Shown here piece by piece: positions 21,765 to 31,227 of a stretch of 64,000 nt of DNA. Made by a program: the position numbers and the translations under genes. The stretch lies in NCBI GenBank assembly GCA_023078555.1, contig CM041201.1:1681713-1745712 (forward strand), read 5' to 3'. The notes under the pieces were generated by a model. The model was not told where the DNA came from, did not search any database, and saw only the letters and a list, made by a program, of their open reading frames with translations. Each line of letters begins with the position of its first letter. The stretch's first letter is position 1. The DNA is from Ulva prolifera (Eukaryota; Chlorophyta; Ulvophyceae; Ulvales; Ulvaceae).

Positions 21765-22418
21765 TCGCACACGCTCGCTCCCGTGAAGGGGGGAGGTGTT
21801 GTGAAAGTGCCTCGTAGCGCACAACGCATGTGCACATGCGAATGCACGCACGGGCTGACACGTGGCAGTGACCAGCCCGCGAATGAGAAGACACATTCCA
21901 ACTCTCTGTATAGGTCGAACAAGGTCATGGTTCAAGTATCTGACTCAGATACTGACCATGCAGGTGTGATCCCAGATCTCAGGCGTCATGTGCTAAGTAC
22001 TCCGCACACATACTTAACATTTCGCCCAACTAAAACTTACGGTATGACGCTTCCACTCGCGCTACCATTCGAACAGGTATCGATGAGTAACCACGATCAC
22101 ATGGGCCCATCATAACGTAAGCACCACATGACGCCTGTGATCGCTCTAACATGACCTCTCGTGTGCACAACTTCCCACAGGACATTCCAAACACTCGACG
22201 CGCTCCGAGAGAACTTCCACATGTGCCTCATGAGCTCGCACACGCTCGCTCCCGTGAAGGGGGGAGGTGTTGTGAAAGTGCCTCGTAGCGCACAAGGCAG
22301 GTGCACATGCGAATGCACGCACGGGGTGACACGTGGCAGTCACCAGCCCGCGAATGAGAAGACACATTCCAGCTCTCTGTATAGGTCGAACAAGGTCATG
22401 GTTCAAGTATCTGACTCA
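21765..22418 (+). repeat. 183-bp direct duplication inside the hAT element
   Basis: 21765-21947 is repeated nearly identically at 22236-22418. Both copies read HTLAPVKGGGVVKVPRSAQ on the plus strand and differ at only a few positions. The copies are about 288 bp apart. This looks like a local duplication within the element rather than part of its ends. Confidence 0.85.
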
Positions 22419-22606
22419 CTATCAATTATCTGCGTCTCCTGAGCAACTTGACGACGATGGAGATGCTCCTAGGCTGTCAGACAATAGGACACATGCTACC
22501 GCACCCTCGTTCCGGCACACCAGATCCAGGAGAGTCTTCCTCATACACTTCATCAACAATGCCAAGCAGATGTTCAAAACATCGAATTTCGTCAATAGCT
22601 GCATCA

Positions 22607-22933
22607 TTATCGCCTAGGTGATGGAGGTTGATTTTGGTGTACTAAGTCGTTGCCAGCGTACTGTTTTTCATTGACCTTCTCTTGGAGGTCGAGTTGTCTA
22701 GAAGTATGTTCCACAGCCTCTCCACAGTTGCACAGCAGGGCTTCGCAGACATCATTTCGATGGCAGCCTCTCTCGAGCTCGGCAAACTTTTCAACACCAC
22801 GAGACATAACATCAGTCGCAGCTGGCTTTTTGCACAGATTGGAGCCACCTATATCTGCCGAATCAGCCAGATTTGCCTCATCGGAACTTTCAGTCTCTTG
22901 CAGAGATTCCGCAGGACGTTTGTCTTGTGCCAT
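22607..22933 (-). pseudogene. short acidic frame in the hAT element
   Basis: The 108-codon frame MAQDKRPAESLQETESSDEA... has a protein-like, charged composition. It could be the remaining N-terminus of a hAT transposase or a captured sequence. No BED finger or RNase H-like catalytic region is visible, so function is unlikely. Confidence 0.25.
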
Positions 22934-23318
22934 GTCTGGAAGTGGCTCACTGCCAAATCAATGACAGGTGCACACGGGCTACGGAAACTGGCTCCCACAG
23001 CATGAGCAAGCGCATAGCGACACGGGTTTAAGTACTGGGAGCCAGCATCAGGTTTGCTGCGAGGTACATCATGACCACCGTGCTTTGTTAGTGATGTTTG
23101 TCCTATGACGTCGGTCAAAGCCATCAGAATACAACCCTTTTTGGCTTCAACTTTGATTTTAAAGCACCCTTAAAGGTAAAATGCGTTCAAGTAAAATGAA
23201 AGTAAAATGACCCCTTTAAAGCCTCGAAATCGTTTTAACGTTGAAATTGTAAAGTAAAATAGCATTTTAAAGTACGCTAAAATGGGGGTAAAGTTAAATT
23301 TACAGCCCTACCAAGGGT

Positions 23319-23959
23319 CGGAACATTCCTCGAGCAGCTTCATCATGCGTGTTCATTCCTACGCCGCAATGAGCCCAGCCGTTGCAGACCTAGGAGGTTA
23401 TCAGCAGCATGTGCGAGTGCGTTTTGCACGCGACGATCGCTCGTTCCATTGAGCCAACATGCTTGCGCCTACGAAGATCGCGCATGCCATCGTTTCCAAA
23501 GCGTGAAATGTCTCATGTGAAAACATGCAGGCTCGTCGTAAATGACTTGCACATTTTCGTATTGCCTACAACCCGTAATTGCGATGGAGAATGGGCAACG
23601 CTTTGTGTCTACTCTTGTGGGTGAAAACCTGCACCTCACTGATGCACTGTAGTGAGACTTGCGAAAAGAAAGATCGAGTATAAAACAAAAGCACACTCCA
23701 TTCGCGTTGTCTGACGTCATTATAGCTACGACCGAAGAACATCTTGATACATTTGTAATCACAAAATTACGGTGGCGGTCTGGTTGGACGAGGACATGCA
23801 CTACACGCGGTGCCACTGGCATGCATCCTCGTGTCAACAGACAAAGCATCTGTGCTGATGCAATAGCCGCCACTGAAGCATGCAGCACACGCTTCGACGT
23901 AAAGGGAGAACATTGCAGCTACAACAAATTGCATCTACTGACGTGCTATCACAGAACGA
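23319..23959. other. no gene seen
   Basis: The stretch separates the hAT element from the minus-strand gene that ends at 23960. Nothing recognisable in either strand. Confidence 0.4.
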
Positions 23960-25000
23960 TCATGCTACAGTCAGAGTGCAACAGCAACCTAGTGGCAGCG
24001 TCGCTGCAACCGCTTTTGGTTGCAAGGGCCCCGCCCCGCGCGCCCTCGCCTGTCGCTCCTCACCAGCCGAGCGCCCGCGAACAACCGACTCACCACGGTG
24101 TTCACGCCCATGTGCACGAGCGCTGCTCTCCGGCGCCTCACCGTCACTTGCGCTCGACAGCGATTCCTGTGACACGGAGTCATGGTTGACCCCTAGGTTG
24201 TATGACCCATATGTTGTGCTTGCACATTTCAGATTTTCTGGCGGTGCCTTATCACCATCACACTCCTCATCTTCGCTGTCCTGTAGGACCTTTGCCCTTA
24301 ACCTGGTCACTGCAGGGGACATGTGCACACCCTCCCTCCTTGCACCCATGTCATCTTCAAGGTCGACTGCAGTTTGCAGCAGAGGGGCAGGTACGCCCGC
24401 CACTGGAGACGGTGGTGCTGGAGCAGGTGCAGCTGTTGGTGCGGAAGTGCTCCTGGGCGAGCCTTCAGCAGCGCTGTCATCAACATGACTTCCTTCATGT
24501 GGGGGTTCAGCAAAGTGGACTCTCCTCACGGGAGCCTCAGGAGGAGGCGACTCTTGGAAGTCGTCCAGAAGGTTGAACTGACGCAGCGCCTCTTGTGTGG
24601 TGACCTCATGGTCAGCCGCCTGTTGCGCGAGGACCTTGAACACTTGCTTGCATGGTGTTGATAGCATTGTGTCCAGTTTCCCAGATTTCTTCAGAGATGA
24701 CCCAAGGCCAGCAAAAACCCTGGGGCCCTGCTGTTTCATAATGATGATGTCATCATCTTCAGCTGTCCGGGCCTTCCTTTTCGCGCCTGTAACAAAGAAC
24801 TGGTGACATGTGCAGAGCAGTTGGGAATTCCACCATGGGTATTATGCAGCAGGTACCACCCAAAGGCAACCACAGCATAACAGCAGGTCAGCAATAGGCA
24901 GAAAGTACCTGCACGCGTGCTTCCGGCTTGCCTTTCCTTGGCATCTCTCCGTCTCTGCTGTGCCAAAGCTGCCTTTGAGGAAGTTGCGCAGCCTGCACAT
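23960..25000 (-). CDS. unrecognised nuclear-like acidic protein, last exons
   Basis: Two exons join cleanly. One starts after an ATGTGCAG acceptor near 24995 and ends at 24909 (KAALAQQRRRDAKERQAGS, donor GTACTT). The next starts at 24786 after a TTACAG acceptor (GAKRKARTAEDDDIIIMKQQ) and runs to the stop at 23960. The protein has a basic cluster before an acidic run (possible nuclear localisation), a Pro/Ala-rich middle (about 24390-24500), an acidic DSEDEE segment and an Arg/Ala-rich tail. No domain is recognised. It is probably the 3' part of the same minus-strand gene as the segments at 25457-27489. It is not clearly related to the second genes of the CACTA-like elements, although it shares their acidic, disordered style. 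Confidence 0.45.
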
Positions 25001-25417
25001 GTTGCACCTGCGTCAGCAATGGTGCTTGCTGCAACAGGCGTACACACACACAACAGCGGGTGTGGAGCTACGCACCGTCTGCATCGCTTCCAGCATCTGA
25101 TGTCGTCTTCTCCGAGTCGTTGGTGTCAGAAAACAGTTCGCATCTGCAGGTCAGACGCGCAGTCTTAGGTCAGGTCACGTAACCAGCATTCCATACCTGC
25201 TGCGCACAGAGGTAGAACCGAGGAATGCGGGGAGAATCAAGATACAGCTAGTACCGTGAAACAGTGATAAGATTGGTTACAGATCTCAGTGTGCACATGC
25301 TTATATGCACACTGAACAGTCAAGGTTACGGCGGGAAACCCTCGCGTGATCTCTCTCACTACATCGAGACAATCTCGGTCGGCGGCTTACCCCTGCACTG
25401 GATCCGCGGATCGTCCG

Positions 25418-25468
25418 TGCATGGGTGCACCTGTCACCACACTGCTGCCCGCAGGCTCATGCATTGTG
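25418..25468 (+). repeat. 51-bp repeat shared with 62713-62763
   Basis: The segment GGTGCACCTGTCACCAC...CTGCTGCCCG...CATGCATTGTGACA is found again at 62713-62763 with about three mismatches. Flanking sequences differ. It may be a terminal or subterminal piece of an element whose other parts are unrecognised. Confidence 0.6.
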
Positions 25469-25705
25469 ACATGCGAAGCCCAGAGCTTCCTTCAGCGTTG
25501 CTGACACTTTAGCCCGGTCTTCGGCCTTGCGCTGGGTGCCTTCATGCTCAGTAATGAACGTGCTGTACAGCTCTACAACCTGCTTGCCTACGTCTTTGAG
25601 GTGTGGCATAACCTCACACCCCTGCGCCTGCCAGTCGTCCAGGATCCGTCTGTGCAGCAGTTGTGACGTTGCTAGATGTCTGAACGGATTGCTGCGCTTG
25701 GACAT
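25457..25705 (-). CDS. internal exon of the unrecognised minus-strand gene
   Basis: The frame reads SNPFRHLATSQLLHRRILDD, then WQAQGCEVMPHLKDVGKQVV and EGTQRKAEDRAKVSATLKEAL. The composition is that of a helical coding exon and it lies in line with the exons on either side. Exon ends are not resolved. No family recognised. Confidence 0.4.
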   Translation of the reverse strand: MSKRSNPFRHLATSQLLHRRILDDWQAQGCEVMPHLKDVGKQVVELYSTFITEHEGTQRKAEDRAKVSATLKEALGFACHNA

Positions 25706-25894
25706 GTCAGCTTCTTGCTAGAGGTCGTCAGCGAATGCCATAAAATTCCCCCTTGTGGATTATGAGAGGGCACATGGCAACCACATACATGAGATCCTGC
25801 AGGCATGCACAACTTGCCTGCAGCCAGAGAGTATGCATCGGGAACAGCCTGGCAATGCAAATAGAGACATAGAACACACCACATCCTTCCAGGG

Positions 25895-26943
25895 GAAATC
25901 CTGTTTCCCATCGACGTATGCCAGCAATGGTGCTGCTGACAACGCCAATGTCAGCTTCTGTGTATAACCGAAGGTGTCCTCTTTCACAGTGACACCATCC
26001 CTTGTTCGGTCCTTCGGGCCTGTCCTCTTGATGGAGAACCCCATCTGGACGCTGAGGACATGGTCTATGTAGTCCTTGTCCATCTGGGGCAGGCGGGCAT
26101 ACCCCTCCCCCCATGCCAGCTTCTGGTTCTTCATGTAGAGGAGTAGTGACAGAGGAGTCAACCTGTCGGGCGAATCGTGCCCTGGTGGCTTGGGAATTCC
26201 CCCGTCTCGAAAGAGTACCCCATTGGCACTTCTTTCAAGTAAGCGTAGTGCGCTAGCATGATCTTGGCTGTGGCTGTGGAAGCCACCACTTCAATGGCAT
26301 GCAGCTCGCCTGCTTCACTTGTGATGGTCTCCGTCCCCTCCGGGAACACCACTGGCGCGGCTAGCGCACGATCGGCGTAAGCTGCTGCCGTCATTGACGT
26401 ATCTGCTGTCGGCGGTGGCCTGACGAAGATCTTAATTTTCTTACGGTCTGGCACATTGCGCACAACCCTTGCGCCTATGGGCACGTCTTTCCCCGATGCG
26501 GAAGTCATCAGACCACAGCTTTCAAGGAAAGCTGTGTACAAAACGATACACCTAAGTAGGTCCTTGCGGAACACATCGCACGACAAGTGCTTCACAAACT
26601 GCGCAACACCACGGGAGGTGTCTTGCTGCACAGCTATGAATTCCGTCGGCAACAGATGCAGAGGTCGGCCTGTTGGCACGACCTCCCTACCGTCAGTCTC
26701 TAACCCTGCTATTTCCGTAAGGGCTCCAGCACTATTCCGTACGATGGACACCTCCTGGGCAATGGTGTCCCCAAGGAAGGCAACATCGCAGCGGTCGGAC
26801 ATGTCTGCGACGGCAGCATGGCGAACACCACGGGAAACAGCGATTGGCAGCATCTTTGGTTTCACTGAGGTAGCAAAGTCGTAAACAGGGTGGCTAAAGA
26901 AGATGCTGCGGGGTGTTCCGGGACTGGACTGACGATTGTGCAA
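25895..26943 (-). pseudogene. large coding segment of the unrecognised minus-strand gene, frame broken
   Basis: Two frames join at about 26158: an upstream frame of 261 codons (with VSIVRNSAGALTEIAGLETD, GREVVPTGRPLHLLPTEF, RKKIKIFVRPPPTADTSMTA) and a downstream frame starting LTPLSLLLYMKNQKLAWGEG. The reading moves by one base at the TGA (26158-26160), either by a frameshift or by a short intron. The content is convincingly protein-like with DKDYIDHVLSVQMGFSIKRT further on. No domain recognised. It could be a host gene or the body of an unfamiliar transposon. Confidence 0.45.
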
Positions 26944-27011
26944 CGTACATACAAAGCTGCCCTCGTGTCAAGCTTGTGGCATTCGTGTAACCTGGTCAGG
27001 CTCTAGGGCCT

Positions 27012-27033
27012 GTGGAGCCTGGCCCGGCTCCAC
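27012..27033. other. perfect hairpin
   Basis: GTGGAGCC, a six-base loop, then GGCTCCAC form a perfect 8-bp stem, followed by a related GGGTGGAGC. It lies between two coding segments, probably in an intron. Role unknown. Confidence 0.5.
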
Positions 27034-27229
27034 GCCGGGTGGAGCTTGGTCACCCAGGGACACAAGAGTTGGTGATCATTTGTGCAGGCTTGTTGACATG
27101 TCGTAACCCAGTCCCGTCATGTCGTTACCCACCTGCTGAACCTCACGTTTCAAATGTTTACGTGTTGTACATCTCATATTGACATGGTATGCCTTGACAT
27201 GGTATGCTTTGCATGAGTGCTTTGCCTTG

Positions 27230-27530
27230 ACATCACCTCGCAACACGTCGGCGCACTGGCGGCGCTTCTTGAGTGTACTCTCTGTGTGCTTGGCGATGTA
27301 GTCATCCGGGCTGTACCTCAGAATTTCAAGGCAAAGCTCCAAGAGCCATGCATGCAGCACGGGGCAGGAGGTGTTTGATTTCGCTGCCAACTTCCGAATG
27401 CATGCATTCTTCGTGATGGCTTCATCGATACTCGCATACCTCTCATAGCTGCCATTGTTTTTGACTAGAGCGCCCAACAATCTGGCCAACTGCCTGCCTT
27501 CAGCCTCCGTGAGGTTGATGCCCTTCTTTC
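27230..27530 (-). CDS. upstream exon of the unrecognised minus-strand gene
   Basis: The reading NLTEAEGRQLARLLGALVKN, then YERYASIDEAITKNACIRKL and LLELCLEILRYSPDDYIAKH, is a helix-rich coding segment ending in a Lys/Arg-rich run (ESTLKKRRQCADVL). Limits are approximate. The start of the gene was not found. Confidence 0.4.
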
Positions 27531-27785
27531 TGCTCTTTCTTGGGCATGTTCTTGTCTGGTGGTCAGAAAATCGCTAATGGGGCCATTCGCTGTAAACATA
27601 ACTGTAAGTAGCATCCAAAGTGGGCAGAGGTTGCACAAGCGGCGCACCAGCACGCTCAATGTGCATGTGCACGTATGCATGGGAGAGTGACGCCCAGACC
27701 GACAGGCATTTGTAGTGCACGAGAGCAGGCGCGGATGGCATAGTGGAATAGAGGGTGTTTTGGTGAGTCCACACAATGCTCGCAC

Positions 27786-28637
27786 GGGTCATATGGTGCA
27801 GTATGTGGGTAGGCATGGCGGGTTAACTGCCACAGTAACACTTGTTCTCGAGCAGCTTGTGGCTGATGCGCTTGCCAGAACTAATTTCCCACACATCCGA
27901 GTGGTGTTGCTGAAATTTCTGAACGTTGTTGTGGTGGCCGTGATGGCAGGGAGTCTGCAATGCCACCGGGCGGGTACAGAGTCCTGGATCGGCGGGAGTT
28001 TGTGGGCACATAGGCTAGTTGATGGTTGTTCATGTGCAGGGATATCAGCATCGTATCAGTCGGTGTGTGAGGTGGGGACTGGTTGCGGCCTCAGGAGGCC
28101 TGGCTCCCACACGGGGCCTGCAGTATAGCACCTAAGGCAAGTCAAATTCATCTGGCAGGTGGGCGCCCGAGGCTGCAGAAATTTTTTAATTTCAGTGGCT
28201 GCACCGCAATGTGCTTGGGTGTGTGTGGGGCGTGTCTCCTGTGCAATCGGGCTGCTGCTCTGGTGGCTGGGCTAGTTGATTCACATAAGTGAACGGCCCC
28301 ATTAGCGTTTCGCTGACCATGTTCTGGCGTGACTAAGCATGTGCATATGTGTACTACAGTTCGGTCGAATTCACAAGATGCACAAAGCAATCATCAGATC
28401 AAGTAAATATGTGCATAGCATGTGTTTTGGTGATCATGCACACTTTGTCACAGCTCCTGATTTACAAGGAGCTATGGATGCGGACTGTGGCCACATAGGC
28501 ACACGAAAAGTCAAACACAGCAGTATAGCGGAATCAACAGCAAAAACAAAACAAGAAAAACATCACAGTCAGCCCCTCCTACACTGTGGCAGCCAATTGC
28601 CATTGGTGCAGTGGTACTTGACACCCCCCAGTGTCAC
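27786..28637. other. no gene seen
   Basis: The stretch separates the unknown gene from the copia 3' LTR. Only short frames; nothing recognisable. Confidence 0.4.
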
Positions 28638-28889
28638 TGTCGTGACAAAGGGAAGGTCAGTGAGATCTCAAGTCTCATGAGACTCGATTTACAGAGACAG
28701 GAGTATGACATGAACGATGCAGAGATGTAGACAAACCCTCTGTCGTGACAGAGGGAAGGTCAGTGAGACTCGATAGAGCTCACTGCCCACATCTAGACTA
28801 TATATGCAGAGTATGCCCTTCTGTCACGACCCTCATGATCACACAAGTGAGTCTACATGCATGTTCACACGGGCCTATTTCTCTCGACA
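28638..28889 (-). repeat. copia 3' LTR (limits inferred)
   Basis: The segment starts TGTCGTGACA and ends TCTCGACA on the plus strand, giving TG...CA ends on the minus strand. It lies 12 bp downstream of the RNase H stop. It contains a TATATAG box (about 28798) and an internal duplicated GACAGAGGGAAGGTCAGTGA-type segment (28645-28690 and 28744-28775). No second LTR copy is present in the window, so the limits rest on position and end sequence only. Confidence 0.5.
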
Positions 28890-28901
28890 CTCCAACGTAG
28901 T

Positions 28902-29741
28902 CTAAGGCACAACTCCTAGTGTCTGGCGATGCTTCTCAATCAACTGTTGAGGCAACAGCTTCATCAATATGTCAGCTGGGTTATCAGCTGTTGGCACTTG
29001 TACAAAACGCACATGCTTGCGCTTGACCTTCTCCCTAATGTGATGATAGATCGTCTCAATGTGCCTCGTACATGCAGCAGAGCGCGGGTCCTCAATCAAA
29101 CTCATTGCTGCTTGATTGTCAATACCTACTGCAATACAATAAGAAGGCAGGCCCATTTGAGGGACCATGTTGAAAAAATACTGCACTTCTTTCGCAATTT
29201 CTTCTGCTGCAATATATTCTGCTTTGGATGAAGACCTGCTCAAGGTCGGCTGCTTGGCCGAATTCCAAGCAAGGGAACCTAACCCACATTTTACAACATA
29301 CCCTGTCGTCGACTTCCGTGTCGACGTGCAACCTGCCCAATCTGAGTCACAAAAACCATGAAGAGCGCACTCTGGTCCTTCTAACCTCAAGCTGTATGAG
29401 GCAGTGCCTTTGAGATACAACAAAACATCTTTCAGTCTTGCAAAGCTGCTACCTGTAGGCTGAGCAGTGAACCTAGCAAGAAATGACACAGCAAATGCAA
29501 TATCATGACGAGTGTTGTTGGAAATGTGGAGCAGGGCTCCGTCGATGGACTTGTATTGCGAGACAGTTGCAACATCTGTGATGGTTGGACCTGCAGGGTC
29601 TTTGCTGAGATTGGTGATCATCGGGATTGCAATCGGCCATGCGTCCTTCAGTACGTGCTGATCGATGAGCTTCTCGATGTGTCGTTGCTGCTTCAGGTGG
29701 ATCGTGCGGGCTGCTCTGTTGCGCTGCATTGTCATGTGCAT
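28902..29741 (-). pseudogene. copia RNase H region
   Basis: Typical copia C-terminus: HIEKLIDQHVLKDAWPIAIP, AVSFLARFTAQPTGSSFARL, LYLKGTASYSL, GFCDSDWAGCTSTRKSTTGY, then AEYIAAEEIAKEVQYF and VGIDNQAAMSLIEDP, ending HVRFVQVPTADNPADILMK. The catalytic Asp and Glu positions look present. It is in phase with the RT segment above it, separated by a TGA near 29757. Confidence 0.85.
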
Positions 29742-29756
29742 GAAATACTTGGAATC

Positions 29757-30391
29757 TCATGTGTCTTTGCCTAGAAACTTCGTCAAGATGGCTTTCTTGA
29801 TGTTCTGAACACTGGTGAGTTGCTTTGCTGCGATCTGGATGTCATCAACGTAGCAGAGGATCAAAACGAAGCCAAGCTGTTCTATGTACAGCATGAATAG
29901 TGCTCCATCACTCTGGCTCTGAACAAATCCCAGAAACACGAAGTAGGCCGTGATTGGCTTGTTCCACACACGTGGAGCTTCAGCCCATACAAGCTCTTGT
30001 TGAGCATGCAAACCTGACCTGATTCATCATCATACCCATCTAGCTGCGTCATGAAGATCTTCTCTTCAACGGCTCCTTGGATGAATGCATTCTTGATGTC
30101 GATGGAATGTCACACAAGATCAAAAGAGGCAACAATGGAGAGAAATAGGCGCACGGAGCTGGCGCGCACAACGGGGGCAAAGACCGCATTGTAGTCTATA
30201 CCTTCTCTCTGATAAAACCCTTTTACCACCAAGCGGGCTTTGTAGCGTTCAATGGAGCAATCTGCATTGAGTTTCCGTTTGAAAACCCACTTGCAAGGAA
30301 TGGCGTTCTTGCCTGATGGCAGCCGCACCAGCTCCCACGCATTCATGGAAACCAGGGAGGTGTACTCCTCTTCAACTGCCGCTTGCCACAT
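29757..30391 (-). pseudogene. copia reverse transcriptase
   Basis: It starts [20 protein letters not shown], with [20 protein letters not shown] and [14 protein letters not shown]. After an in-frame TGA at about 30108 it continues HSIDIKNAFIQGAVEEKIFM and NKSLYGLK. The frame then shifts near 29990, and the YVDD catalytic box (LILCYVDDIQIAAKQ) is in the next frame. Breaks: one nonsense codon, one frameshift, and a stop before RNase H. Confidence 0.85.
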
Positions 30392-30420
30392 GGGGGCCTC
30401 AGGTCCGGCGAGAGCTGCCG

Positions 30421-31227
30421 TCAGCGTCGTGGGCTTCGGGGGGAGCCCTGCATGTGAAAATTTACGTAAGAACTTTGCGGCAAGCCATGGAGATATTTCT
30501 GATATGGATCTTGAGGAGGCTGTTTTGTGCGAGGTGGATTGCGCCTTGGTGTGTTCGGATGGGAGTCTGGCGCTGCAATATTGCCGTGTGCTGCATCAAA
30601 CAAAAGATTGTCCGCCATGAGATGCACAAGATCCGGTTGCACGGCAGGCTGTTGATGTTGTGGTTGCATGGCAGGATGCTGCTGTTGCGGTGGTAGCTGC
30701 GGCTGTTGCGGTGGCTGATCCGGTTGCTGGTTGAGCTGCGGATGCAGCATTGCTGTCTCCATCAGATTGGAACAGTCGTTGTCAATCCGGGCATCGCTGG
30801 CGGGTGCTACTGATTCATCGAATTTGACATCCCTTGAGATGATGACTGAACCACTGGGCAACAAAACTCTGTATGCTTGGAAGTTTGGCTGGGCAAACCC
30901 AAGGAACTTGCCCACTGAACATTTGGGCGGAAGCTCATCCTTTTTGCGCTTCTGCGATGGAATCTTGTAGTGGCATGTGCACCCCCGCACATGCAAGTCA
31001 CTGATGTCTGGCTTGCTGCCTTTGAGCAGCTCCCATGCGGACGGACCGCCATTGCTGCTCATGATATTGGAGAGGTATGCATCATGCACCACTGCCTCTG
31101 CCCAATATATATTCTTCAAACTGGAATCTGACAATAGGGCATCACGAATGTCCGAGGTGCTGCCGATGCCGCGCTCAGCATGCCCGTTCTCCGGTGGGCT
31201 GTAGCCAGATGTAGGCTGTGGCTCACT
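30421..31227 (-). pseudogene. copia integrase C-terminal part
   Basis: This continues the integrase after the element 3 insertion: SGYSPPENGHAERGIGSTSD carries the catalytic Glu of the DDE triad, followed by NIYWAEAVVHDAYLSNIM, the conserved GPSAWELLKGSKPDISDL and FLGFAQPNFQAYRVL. Downstream is a long Gln/Pro repeat (about 30630-30735) that links to RT. The upstream two Asp residues are on the other side of element 3. Confidence 0.85.

Larger units (their letters stand above)
21535..23310. mobile_element. hAT-type DNA transposon, probably non-autonomous
   Basis: Perfect 18-bp terminal inverted repeats (TAGGGCTGTAAATTTAAC at 21535-21552, complement at 23293-23310) are flanked by 8-bp duplications CCAAGGGT (21527-21534 and 23311-23318). 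The 8-bp duplication and TAGGG ends are hallmarks of hAT elements. Subterminal A/T-rich arrays of (A)AAGTAAAAT occur at both ends (about 21585-21625 and 23165-23290) and could be transposase binding sites. At 1,776 bp it lacks a full transposase; the interior holds a duplicated segment and one short acidic frame. Confidence 0.9.
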
